Positions 23,484 to 32,559 of a DNA stretch of 64,000 nt are shown here, piece by piece. A program made the position numbers and the translations under genes. The stretch covers positions 1 to 64,000 of the forward strand of contig JAQJVL010000124.1 in assembly GCA_035578905.1 (NCBI GenBank), given 5' to 3'. Numbering within the stretch: position 1 is the stretch's first letter; every line of letters starts with the position of its first letter. Under the pieces are notes generated by a model that made no database searches, was not told the origin of the DNA, and saw only the letters and a list, made by a program, of their open reading frames with translations. Origin of the DNA: Stictocephala bisonia (taxonomy: Eukaryota > Arthropoda > Insecta > Hemiptera > Membracidae).

Positions 23484-25921
23484 CTCTCCGTCCGGGCTTT
23501 AGTTGGCAGTACGGGAAAGGCTATGCTAGTGTATTTTAAATGGAGTTTCCGTACTACTAGCCACACTGCTGACATCGGTCGCTCTACGTGTTTACTGTAA
23601 TAGAGCGGTGTCAGCGACAAGGAAATCGGGCCAGTAAAATCATTGACTTTTTTGTTTTCTCTTGCGATTTTAATGTGCACATAGAATTTTGAAAATGGTA
23701 CCAAATTAAGGATTATAAAACTGCCTTTCCTGATGTGACACCAAGAAGTGTATATACATTTGTTATATATTTGTTCTAGGCTTTCATAATTGTAACGCAA
23801 TTGAGAAGAACATAAAAAAATAGTAAGCGAGGTTTTTTTTATTTTTCGGTCAAGAAATTTTGTCAACGAGAAAGTTGTACAAATATAGATAACATTATTT
23901 TTTGTAATTTAAGTTACCACTTGGGAAGATTAGTTTAGGCGGTAGGAGTCACAGAAGTCATGAGCTATAATTTTATTTATAAGTGATGCAGTGCCACCAT
24001 AGTGTTTCTGCTTTTATTTAGGTACTAAATAAATTAAAACTTAATATGTTCTTTTTTATTTATAACTGTATGCAATAAAGTGCATTAGAATGATGCGAAA
24101 TTAAATTGTGTCGTTAAAATCGATAAAATCACTAAGGCTAAAATGGTATTAACAACTGAGATAAGCGCAATAATTCCACTGAATGAACAGTTGTATATTA
24201 TTTATACTACAATACCAAATATAAATACACAATGACAAAAAAAGAAAATCATTGTGCTATTGTCATTAGGTGAATGGTAACATCCACTTATTTTTCCAAT
24301 TGTTTTATTACACCGAGTATGTAAGTAAAGCCGAAGGCACCTTTTCAACTTTCACCGAATGGTACGGAGCGTTATCCATTATAATGACTGAGTTTGATGG
24401 AAGGTTTGGTAGAAGCTGGTCTTCAAACCATTTTTCAAATCTTGGACCATCCATCTCGTCGTGGTAATTTTCCTTTCCCTTCTTTGCTAGAAATACCATT
24501 TTTGCCTCCTTCACAAAACCATTTTCACCTCCGGCGTGTGTGATGACGAACCGAGGCCCTCGTTCGGTCGGATCTCTCAATCCAGAAGTTAATCCCGCCA
24601 TGTAAGCGTCTTTTGGAGTAGTTATAGTCTTGTCTACCCACACTTTGTTTGCTTTGTGTCCGAAATTTACCCAGGTTTCATCGAGGTAAGTAATATACTT
24701 TTTCTGTCTTTTGTACTCTCGAATCTGTCTCAAATAAGAGTGCCTCCATACAATTATATCCTCTGTTTCCAATAGTAAGGACTTCTTATTACGCCGTTCG
24801 AAGCAGAATCCTGAATCTTTGAGAAGTTCCCATAAAGTAGTTCGTTTAAAGTCAGGTAAGTTTGGATCTTCATTCGCCTTAGATAAAACAGCGTTTAATG
24901 TTGGGGGCAAGTTTTTTGCAAAGAACGAGTGCACGATTCTTCTAATAGCACTTATTATGAAACCACCGTACTTCAACGCTCTACTGTTTCTATAAACCAC
25001 CTTTTTACGACTCTTTCTTGGGGTACGCACATGTCCTTTTAGTTCTTCATTTCTAATTCTGTATATCGAACGTTTGCTTGTCCCTGTAGCCTCACTTGTT
25101 TTTTCAACTATAAAACTAATACTTGCATTAGGGTAACACGTTTTAAAGTACTGAAAAACGTTCAACACTGTATATCTGTCTCCGCTTTTTATGGGTTTGC
25201 CCTTCCCACGTGAATTCATTTTTAACAAAAAAGCTCACTCAGACTTTAAACTAAAACAACCTAAACTATTCACAACTGTATCGAGAAACACCCTAATCCA
25301 GCCGAGAACCGACAGTCACTGAAATGAATGAATTATCAAGTGGGACAGAAGAGGAATATATTCATTTTCCGTTTCCATGAAACACCACAGCATTGGGTTA
25401 TTTCTGTCGCCGTGAGAATTGCAGGACTTTCACCAGCTTCAAGGGAAAAGGGCATTAACAATTAAATACACTTATAGTAGTTTTTCCCTATATGAGGACC
25501 CCATCTTCCCGTTTGTTAGCATTAATTACTAATACGAAGGTTTTGTAATCATTATACTATTCGAAAATACTATTTTAATATAGACTATAATGATGTTACA
25601 ACTTATTGCATTGTTTTCATTATTTTTTATCTAACATCCTACCTTCAAAAATGTAAATATTAGTTTTTCTTAAAAATCCCCCAAAATTACGGCGAAGTAG
25701 GAAAAAATTAAATAAAACTAAAAGTAATACAATGTAGGGCATTTATTAGAAAGGTGGAACGAGTATAGCATAAGCTCTGCACTTGAGTCCTGCAGAGCCT
25801 GAAGACAGCAGTCGAGTCGCGGCGACAGCTACAATCCGAATCACCGAATATCGTCAGGACGGGTAGTCGCCCCGCGGCCGCTCATATGGCTCGTACTGCC
25901 AACTAAAGCCCGGATGGAGAG
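23484..25921 (-). mobile_element. Nested Tc1/mariner (IS630-type) element
   Basis: A 2.44-kb element with 30-bp terminal inverted repeats (23484-23513 and 25892-25921; tip CTCTCCGTCCGGGCTTTAG, one mismatch), flanked on both sides by TA, the target duplication expected for this superfamily. It contains one transposase gene on the minus strand. It is inserted inside the larger inverted-repeat element just past its left terminal repeat. Confidence 0.85.
24308..25228 (-). pseudogene. Tc1/mariner-type transposase, C-terminally truncated
   Basis: Open frame of 306 aa. The N-terminus (about residues 15-65) holds a helix-turn-helix-like region ending GTSKRSIYRIRNEE. A second basic region follows near 70-100. 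The RNase H-like core has the first catalytic Asp in YITYLDETWVN and the second in NSVIIMDNAPYHS. In this family the second Asp is followed by EK.P and then, about 35 residues on, a third Asp/Glu. Here the frame ends soon after VEKVP, and none of the following 0.8 kb restores it, so the third catalytic residue is missing and the copy should be inactive. The frame otherwise has no internal stops, suggesting recent loss or a recent insertion. Confidence 0.85.
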
Positions 25922-26431
25922 TAGTTCTCAAGTGTTTGATTCATGTTTAGTTGATAACTACTAAAATGACTTTTGTCTAAATGGAACAGTGGACTGCAAT
26001 AATTATTTATTAAATGGAACTTATATTTGAACTACGTAACATTATTTGTATATTTGCTTATGTATATATATTGCCAGTTTTGGTTCGGGGGGATATTCCC
26101 TACTCTTTGCTTTGCTTACGTTACAAAGAGCTTTCCATTATCCACCACCTATGGACCCGCCGTGTCCCGGACTGGCAAAAACCGGCAGCTGGCATGACAG
26201 TAATAACAAAAAGAAGTAAACAATTTTCCTTCAATTACCATTTCCTGTCAGCATCACGGACCACCCACCCACCTCAAAAAATACAAAAATACTATACAGA
26301 TTTTAAGTTCTATTTTAATAAATTTCATATTATACAGTTTGTAGTTCAACACGTTTTTATTTACAGTATTTTATACAATTTTGTATTACTTTAACAGTGA
26401 TTCACTTCAAATCATGGCTTGAGGTTTATCT

Positions 26432-26653
26432 TTACAAGTCGAAAAAGTCGTCCGTTTCTTCGTCCAGTGTTGGGGAGTTAAGATACGACAATCCATTGCA
26501 ATTTTCACACATTGGAGAACACTTTACTCCAGATTTTCTGCATTTGCAGTAATCTCCGCATGGTTTCTTACATGCGCATGATAGGAGATATAGAAGGTCA
26601 TCAGGGGCAAACGCCTTTGTACTAGGAACTGGTTTTAAAACCCTCTTCGTCAC
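26432..26653 (-). CDS. CXC-domain C-terminus of the long TE gene
   Basis: 73 aa. After PVPSTKAFAPDDLL comes a cysteine-rich stretch CACKKPCGDYCKCRKSG, then VKCSPMCENCNG. The C-x-C-x3-C-x3-C-x-C-x6-C-x3-C-x2-C spacing resembles the Tesmin/TSO1-like CXC zinc domain that binds DNA. It overlaps the end of the nuclease frame by four bases, and an A10 run at the join explains the frame change, so it was part of the same protein. Confidence 0.65.
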   Translation of the reverse strand: MTKRVLKPVPSTKAFAPDDLLYLLSCACKKPCGDYCKCRKSGVKCSPMCENCNGLSYLNSPTLDEETDDFFDL

Positions 26654-27837
26654 GCTTTTTTTTTTGTAGTTTCATACTTCCATCCCCAATCAGTAGGCGG
26701 GAGTTTATTTCCAACCCAGAGCTGTACTTGAAGGTAAACTCGTAACAAGTGTTGGTGAGCTGCTTCCGATGTAGGTGGTAACTTAACTATGTCAAAGTTA
26801 GATTTTAGGGTAGATTTCGTCGTGATCGATGTGAATTTGAAATATCGACCCTCGTTCAAATTTGAGTACTTGCCAAGTCCATAAAGTTCAAGGATAAACT
26901 TTTCACCATTTTCTAACAGCTCGTCACGAGATGAATTTTCATTAAGAAATTTCTCCGCTTGAAATTTAGCTTGTGGTTTTGTTTTCAAAGCTTCGACAGC
27001 TTTTGTTTTCCCCAAGCCATAAAAAGATGACGTCGTGTCACATCCTGTAACTGCATATGCAAACAGAAGGAGTCGTCTGATACTCTTGTGTGTACTTACC
27101 AGTTTTTGTACATCGTAGCAAACAACTGACGGATTTTTACCGAAAATCTCCTTCTTAAATATCAAGGGTTTGTTTTCCGGTGCAAGAGTGACTAGTAAAA
27201 CTAGCAGATCTGTGTCTGATCCTACAACAAAAACCTTTGAAAATCTGTTCACATGTTCGATTCCACATCTGACAATATCCAAATCAGCATCAGCCTCAGA
27301 AATTACTGAGTAGATTCCACTATTACGTAGTTCTTCGTTTAAAAGCGATATAAATTTTCTCTTATTGTTTTTGTTTGATAGAAATGGCTCCTTTTTTGTA
27401 ATACATACTGTACCCATATCAAACCCGATATTGCAAGATGAATTTTTTTCAGATCGTCTTGATTGTTCCTCGCCCTTTGTTGTGGCTTCTGTGGGGTATC
27501 CATCAAACACAATGGTTGCGTTGTTTCCATATTTATTTATGACATAAGAACAGTAATTTTTTATTATGTCTCCATATGTAGATTCCTTTTGCCAGGGAAC
27601 AGAATGCAGAAGAAAACCTCCATCAATTACCACACTTACATTTTCTCCTTTCGTTACGTCATCTGTAATTCCTTCAGTGAATACTTTAAGGAATGAAGAT
27701 TTCGTACCTTTTCGTAATGAAAAGTCGTCAAACAAGGAGGGTGGCAAAGAAGCTAGTTCGTAACCGAGGTACAATTTTAATTTGCTTGGACTGTCACAGA
27801 CACATAAAATGCGATTGAACAACTGTTGTGGGTTCAC
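26650..27837 (-). CDS. PIN/FEN1-like nuclease domain of the long TE gene
   Basis: 395 aa. Motifs in order: VSVVIDGGFLLHSVPW (residues about 68-83, the XPG/FEN N-terminal Asp region), VISEADADLDIVRCG (acidic cluster), VFVVGSDTDLLVLLV (DxD strand) and LLFAYAVTGCDTTSSF followed by YGLGKTKAVEAL (last Asp and helix-hairpin-like segment). This layout of spaced acidic residues is that of PIN/FEN-type 5' nucleases, which cut structured DNA at flaps or hairpins. All the acidic positions are retained. Inference: an enzyme processing element ends or hairpins. Confidence 0.65.
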   Translation of the reverse strand: MNPQQLFNRILCVCDSPSKLKLYLGYELASLPPSLFDDFSLRKGTKSSFLKVFTEGITDDVTKGENVSVVIDGGFLLHSVPWQKESTYGDIIKNYCSYVINKYGNNATIVFDGYPTEATTKGEEQSRRSEKNSSCNIGFDMGTVCITKKEPFLSNKNNKRKFISLLNEELRNSGIYSVISEADADLDIVRCGIEHVNRFSKVFVVGSDTDLLVLLVTLAPENKPLIFKKEIFGKNPSVVCYDVQKLVSTHKSIRRLLLFAYAVTGCDTTSSFYGLGKTKAVEALKTKPQAKFQAEKFLNENSSRDELLENGEKFILELYGLGKYSNLNEGRYFKFTSITTKSTLKSNFDIVKLPPTSEAAHQHLLRVYLQVQLWVGNKLPPTDWGWKYETTKKKA

Positions 27838-28102
27838 TGCTACTTCTTTCGAACGAATAGCTACGGACGTGACTTGCTTGAGTCACAACCATATCCTTCC
27901 TCTTCAATTGTAGTTCAGAAAAGGTTTTTCCTTTCATTTTTTCCATACTTGCTTTTCCTAACTCGTAAGCGTTGTCACAGTTTACATTGTCATCAGATAT
28001 AAAACCTGAATACAAAGAAACTAATTCTCCTGAAAGTTTTGTGAATGGATTGTGCTGGGTTAGCCATAAAGTTAATTTTTCGATATCACAATCATCTCTC
28101 AT
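27794..28102 (-). CDS. Linker segment of the long TE gene
   Basis: 102 aa open piece between the central domain and the nuclease domain: LTLWLTQHNPF, GFISDDNVNCDNAYELGKA, LQLKRKDMVVT. The true frame leaves this piece near 27870 and passes into the nuclease frame through AIRSKEVAVNPQQLFNR, so its last 25 residues are out-of-frame translation. Confidence 0.55.
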   Translation of the reverse strand: MRDDCDIEKLTLWLTQHNPFTKLSGELVSLYSGFISDDNVNCDNAYELGKASMEKMKGKTFSELQLKRKDMVVTQASHVRSYSFERSSSEPTTVVQSHFMCL

Positions 28103-28210
28103 TTTTCGTGATTGTCGTAATTCAACATGTTGTTCGCTGAAGGTTATTTTACTTCCGAGGAACTCCTCGACAGCTTCATGTACTTTGATGTAATAGGGAA
28201 TTCCGAGAAC

Positions 28211-29794
28211 CTATTTTGATAATGTGCTGTCCGTAATCCCCCTACCATGAGTCAAGCCTCTAATTGATTTCATTGGCCGTATAAGGCATTGCTCAATCGT
28301 CATATCGGTCCAAACCCCTGACCACAGTTTTCCACTTCTGCTTACAGTAAAATACCCTTTGTTAACAAACATGTCATATTCTTCTTTGGTAAGTTTTGAC
28401 TCCAACTGAAGCATCTCTTGCACATACATGTGAGCTGATTTTGCATAGGGGAGGTGTCCAGCAGCATGGAAATAGGGTAACATTTCAATAGTAGTTTTAC
28501 TGTGCATATGCCAGTTTCCTGTTCTTTCGGCGTATATAAATTGTAGCATTAAGTCAATACACTGGAAAAGGTTTATCCACAACTTTGCTGTTCTACTTGA
28601 GTTCTTTACTCTTTCAAAAATACCATTCAACTCAACAATGTGTTGACGAAAGTCATCATCGGGTAAAACCTCATCCACGCTTTTCTGATGGGACATTAAC
28701 TCATTGTACAATTGTTCCAGTGCACCAATTTCTTGACTGACTTCCCTATACTCTTTTTTTAACACTGTAAGAAGAGCCGCTGCTGTGCAGGTGTAGGCTC
28801 TTATACTCCTCGAGTAAGCATGGCCACTCATCATGTGTTTAACAGTGTTCTGTCCGTAAACAGTTTCCCAAATATTTTCCAGGCCACTTCCCTCCATGAT
28901 ACGCCCAATAGACCCCATAAACGACATCAGGAGGTGGAAACCTCCAAGCCTGACAATAATTTTTGATATATCGCTGGAAGAATCTGCACTTTGCACGATC
29001 TCTGAAGCTTTGACAAATAACGGCTGATCAAATGTAACTACACATGACTGATTTCTTTTTCTACTTTCTGTAGCAGCAAATGTTAGAGCTGAATAGACTG
29101 TGGACATGTTACTTGGGTCCATGTTAATGAAAGGCACTGCCATTATATATGTTAGATCACGTTCTCCTTTACCTTCATTAAGTATAGTCATAAAGCCGTT
29201 CCATCCAGGTTGATGTTTCAGTCCAGCCATCCACATGATATTTAAAGGAAAAATGTTAATTCCCTGTTTGATATCTGCTGTATTTTTCAGTTCATTGTAG
29301 TCTTTAACTATCAGGTTCAAAGAAGACATTTTCTTTTTTGGATAAGCCAAGACGCGCGTTGCTGAACTGCAAGTCACATTAAATGAACCAGACTTGATTC
29401 GGTCCACTTGGATGTTTGTATTTACGATGCTATCGGGAGATATACATTGGATACCTCCCATTGCATGGAATGTGTCTAAGCCGTCTAGTGTTCTCATATT
29501 GACATCTGCGTTATCAAACACATGTTGCACAAACCCGCCATCTTTCACTTCAGGAGAACCATTGCTTATCAGAGAATTGAGGTAAGTTGAAGCCTCGTGA
29601 TAGGACGCACATACACCCATTGATGATAATAGGTCAAGTAGATGTTTAGAACCATACATCCGATGTAGAGTCAAAGCAAGTCCAGTTTGAAGCGGAGATA
29701 TAAACGATCTAGGTCTAACTGCTGAAATGATTGTGTGATTAATAACAATGCCAATTCGGTTTAACTTTGATGATTCTGATGATTTCCTACTCAA
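28211..29794 (-). CDS. Central domain of the long TE gene, function unknown
   Basis: 527 aa with the family hallmarks ARPRSFISP-like VRPRSFISPLQTGLALTLHR, VFDNADVNMRTLDGLDTFHA, VVTFDQPLFVKASEIV, RLGGFHLLMSFMGSIGRIM and MSGHAYSRSIRAY. Conserved Asp (FDNAD, TFDQP) and His (GGFH, DTFH) residues, and alternating hydrophobic strands, make a nuclease or transposase-like fold possible, but I cannot place it in a known family. It is separated from its neighbours only by single-base frameshifts. Confidence 0.6.
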   Translation of the reverse strand: MSRKSSESSKLNRIGIVINHTIISAVRPRSFISPLQTGLALTLHRMYGSKHLLDLLSSMGVCASYHEASTYLNSLISNGSPEVKDGGFVQHVFDNADVNMRTLDGLDTFHAMGGIQCISPDSIVNTNIQVDRIKSGSFNVTCSSATRVLAYPKKKMSSLNLIVKDYNELKNTADIKQGINIFPLNIMWMAGLKHQPGWNGFMTILNEGKGERDLTYIMAVPFINMDPSNMSTVYSALTFAATESRKRNQSCVVTFDQPLFVKASEIVQSADSSSDISKIIVRLGGFHLLMSFMGSIGRIMEGSGLENIWETVYGQNTVKHMMSGHAYSRSIRAYTCTAAALLTVLKKEYREVSQEIGALEQLYNELMSHQKSVDEVLPDDDFRQHIVELNGIFERVKNSSRTAKLWINLFQCIDLMLQFIYAERTGNWHMHSKTTIEMLPYFHAAGHLPYAKSAHMYVQEMLQLESKLTKEEYDMFVNKGYFTVSRSGKLWSGVWTDMTIEQCLIRPMKSIRGLTHGRGITDSTLSK

Positions 29795-30117
29795 AACAGC
29801 CTCAGTAAATTTCTTCAGTGTTAGGGACTAAGTTTTTGTTACCTGATTTTATATCTTCAATATCTGGATACACATTAGACTCATACGTCATTTTTTGAAT
29901 GTCCTCCTTAATTATGTGAGCTGCAGCCATCACGATTCTTAATCTTTCATTTGTTGGATTTTCCTCCCGTTCATTATACCATGTTTCAATCAACTTGTGA
30001 GCTGTTTCAGCTAAGCAAAATACATTTTTTTTTTACCTGAGAGGTTTGAAACTACAATTCTGTCACCAAAATGTTCAAGGAGTCGCTTTTTTAAGTACCA
30101 ATCGCTGTAACTTTCAT

Positions 30118-30801
30118 CTATGTTTTTCTCTTACACATTTGTATCATAAGATCTTGCAGCTGTTTGAGTGTAAACTGACAGTCATCACTGCGTTCAATAT
30201 TAGCGCATAGGTCAAAAAACACAGACTCTATTTCAGTACTTGGTCTTCCTTGAGAGCCTTCAGTGTTTAGTTTGAAAAATAATTTGTAACAATCACCATG
30301 AAATCGAGCTTCCGGTGCTACCAAGTCGCTCACATTTATAATACGTGTTTTTACTTTATTGCCCCATTCATCTTGTCTTACTTCGCAATGATTCAATATT
30401 GACTGTCTTGTCTCTAAAGTAGCAACATTATGTATAGTTCTTCTTCGTTGAGCTGGTTGTTTTAGATTAATAACTGCCTCTTCTCCACACAAAAAGCAAT
30501 GTGTTTTAAATTCAAACTTCTTTTCGGTACTTCGGAGTGATGTTGCAAGGGTTTCTACGGATGATGTTGATAGTTGTTCAGGTGTTGTTGCAGCCTTAAC
30601 TGTAGTTGGTCTTGTATAGTTTTTCCTGCAATTGACGTGAACACAAATCGAAGTTTTGCCTTCCAGTTTTTCATGCAACCCATCTTCTCGTTTCAAACTG
30701 GATTCAACAATCTTTTCTATACCCCTTTTTACTGTTACTATTGGTTCAGAATTGTCTAAGAAGTTACCACAGATAACACAACTCTTATTTAAGTCTTCCA
30801 T
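30118..30801 (-). CDS. N-terminal zinc-module segment of the long TE gene
   Basis: 227 aa. It starts MEDLNKSCVICG and carries two similar modules. Module 1 has C-x2-C (CVIC) and later HVNCRKNYTRP. Module 2 has CFLC and later FHGDCYKLFF. Each is therefore a C-x2-C...H-x2-C arrangement, probably zinc-binding and perhaps DNA-binding. The module between them is Thr/Ser-rich. The frame breaks right after MCKRKT; the continuation (DESYSDWY...) is in another frame. The start ATG is the first in the frame and is followed by recognisable family sequence. Confidence 0.7.
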   Translation of the reverse strand: MEDLNKSCVICGNFLDNSEPIVTVKRGIEKIVESSLKREDGLHEKLEGKTSICVHVNCRKNYTRPTTVKAATTPEQLSTSSVETLATSLRSTEKKFEFKTHCFLCGEEAVINLKQPAQRRRTIHNVATLETRQSILNHCEVRQDEWGNKVKTRIINVSDLVAPEARFHGDCYKLFFKLNTEGSQGRPSTEIESVFFDLCANIERSDDCQFTLKQLQDLMIQMCKRKT

Positions 30802-30879
30802 ATTTAAGGAAAAAACATCATAGTTTACAGAAAATGTTTAGATACTGAATGCGAAACCAACTTTGAGTGCTTTTAATAC

Positions 30880-31904
30880 ATCTAGAATTTTAATTATTAT
30901 GTGAATAAGGCAAAAAAATGATTTAATTACACTACGTACTCACAAAAAATTAATCCGTAGGAAAAGCACTACCTACTTTAACCCTTAAAACGAGCATCCG
31001 TATATATACGCATGTTTACAATTGCCCGTAACGCGTTATATGTAATATTTCGAGCTGATAACAATAATCCTAGAACAGGCCTAATACAATGTAGTGAGTT
31101 CTAAGATTCAAGGTCAAGACTATTTTCAGGTTATTATTCATTTTCGAGATCTTTGGACTGGTTACTAGGCAACGAATGTAAATAATATGACGTTTTCATT
31201 CATTATTGCCCCTGTCGAGGTAACCGCTAGCGCTCGCAGCGAATATATACGCATCTGCTAGTCACATGACGCGGCGACCGGCTGGCACTCAAGTCAGTCT
31301 GCAGTTGTTATTTGTTGTCTGTCTCGTGCATTGTACTAACCTACGGTGTGTAAACAAAGTTTATTATTTGGAATTTACTCTATATTTTTCATTGTGAAGT
31401 CTAGTTTTATTTTTGTTGTAAATAGTGTTTATTTTGTGTACATAATCTGTTGTCTTATTGAGTTATATTGTATATCTTGTTATTGAGTATATTGTATATT
31501 GAGTTATATATGTATTGTATATTGTATATCGTTATTATTATTTTTTTTTACATTGTACTATCCTGGTTTAGATTTAAAAAAAATATAATTTTACAAAAAC
31601 TAAAATTATATATATTCAAGAAAATTAAGCGTTAATTGAAAAATTAGAGAAAATTGCTCAGCGTTTTAAGGGTTAATGTCCTCAAATATTATACACGCGT
31701 GAAATAGTTCAGTTCAAACTTCGCTAATAGTTCACTTCACTAATAACACAGAGCGACGTGCTCAGACCATAACTAAACGCATCCACACCACTACTGATGA
31801 AAATCAACACTGAAAAGATAAGGGACAACAACGCAGAGACGATAAGGGACATGATAAGGATGTTTGTTTACTTTGTCAAGTCGGGCTGGCGCTGCGCTGG
31901 GTGC
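30880..31904. other. 5' flank of the long TE gene inside the element
   Basis: About 1 kb between the gene start and the right terminal repeat. It holds no supported gene. It contains two occurrences of TATATACGCAT (near 31003 and 31245) and GC-richer stretches (31210-31300) that could be promoter or subterminal sequence. Confidence 0.4.
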
Positions 31905-32409
31905 AGGCCACACGCGCACTCTTTGCCGTCGCCCCATTCTACATCAGTACGCTCAGATGACAAACCAATAATATATTTGTAAACCTTAAGAAATATACTA
32001 CAACTTTTGTTCGAAACATATCTGTGTATTATTTTTATTATAAAAAATATATAGGGGAAAATAAAACTGTGTACTCTAAAACATAACTTTTACCAACGTT
32101 TTAATGTCATATCTTTTTAAATATTGGTTTCAGAAAGAATTCTTTCAAATAAAAGTTGTAGAGAAACTAATTATAAATAATATAAAAATAATTCCAACTT
32201 GGTAGTGCAAGTAATATTCAACTTATGGCCAATAAAGTGAACCACTGTTATTCCCAGGTTTGAAGGGGGGTGGGGGGGAAAGCTCAAGGGGGAGAAGTGG
32301 GGACTTTTGGGAAAATAAATGTCTTATGTGGTTCTATCACATATATCAAATCCAGCTTTCCACCAATTAGTTGCGACAAATGGTAATTTTTTCCTTTTAT
32401 TTACTGGGC
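31905..32409 (-). repeat. Right terminal inverted repeat of the large element
   Basis: Reverse-complement partner of 22931-23413, with roughly one difference per 20 bp, including small length differences near the tip. Confidence 0.9.
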
Positions 32410-32470
32410 TAACAGCATTAAATTCCCGCTGCCAGGTAACATTTCTCGAAATAAGACAGTTTCTCCTTAA
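32410..32470 (+). pseudogene. KRBA2-like integrase pseudogene, right part
   Basis: Directly after the right inverted repeat the plus strand reads LTALNSRCQVTFLEIRQ in one frame. The expected continuation of the integrase family is (F/L)NSRCQVDLIDMQ, so this is the other half of the gene cut at 22930. Beyond about 32470 the similarity fades. A possible continuation near 32530 (DGKF in another frame) is too weak to call. Confidence 0.55.
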
Positions 32471-32559
32471 AAATAATTCCCTGCTTATAAAAATATCAAA
32501 TAGTTTAACGTATATAGGTTATCTGATTTTGATGGCAAATTTTACCATGATTTTTTTGG

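Larger units (their letters stand above)
26432..30801 (-). pseudogene. Long multi-domain TE gene (zinc modules, central domain, PIN/FEN nuclease, CXC), frameshifted
   Basis: One gene of about 1,440 codons is split by simple frameshifts into the open frames 30118-30801, 29802-29993, 28211-29794, 27794-28102, 26650-27837 and 26432-26653. Frames continue across each break: for example, DESYSDWYLKKRLLEHFGD lies between the first two, and QHVELRQSRKMRDD spans the gap at 28.1 kb. At least two breaks sit at A10 runs (30025-30034 and 26659-26668). From memory, proteins with this domain order are multi-copy in arthropod and cnidarian gene sets and lack a standard name. Its position between long inverted repeats shows directly that here it is the cargo, or engine, of a DNA element. 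The order fits one protein; introns are not evident. Confidence 0.75.
22931..32409 (-). mobile_element. Large DNA element with about 480-bp terminal inverted repeats
   Basis: A 9.48-kb insertion bounded by inverted repeats (22931-23413 and 31905-32409) that are about 95% alike by eye, inserted into an integrase pseudogene. Without the nested Tc1/mariner element it is about 7.0 kb. All recognisable coding sequence, a single long broken gene at 30801-26432, is on the minus strand. The tips read CCCAGT...ACTGGG. No clean target duplication is visible. No known DDE transposase apart from the nested one is recognised, so the long protein itself may carry the mobility functions. Confidence 0.8.

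Noticed and set aside
23369..23866. 165-codon minus-strand frame spanning the left edge of the nested mariner element
   Set aside because: It crosses the element boundary and terminal repeat, and its protein shows no family motifs.
24308..25228. The mariner-type transposase as the engine of the whole 9.5-kb element
   Set aside because: It has its own 30-bp inverted repeats and TA flanks at 23484-25921, so it belongs to a separate nested insertion.
26014..26394. 126-codon plus-strand frame inside the large element
   Set aside because: Opposite to the element's gene, no recognisable motif, and ends in AT-rich low-complexity sequence.
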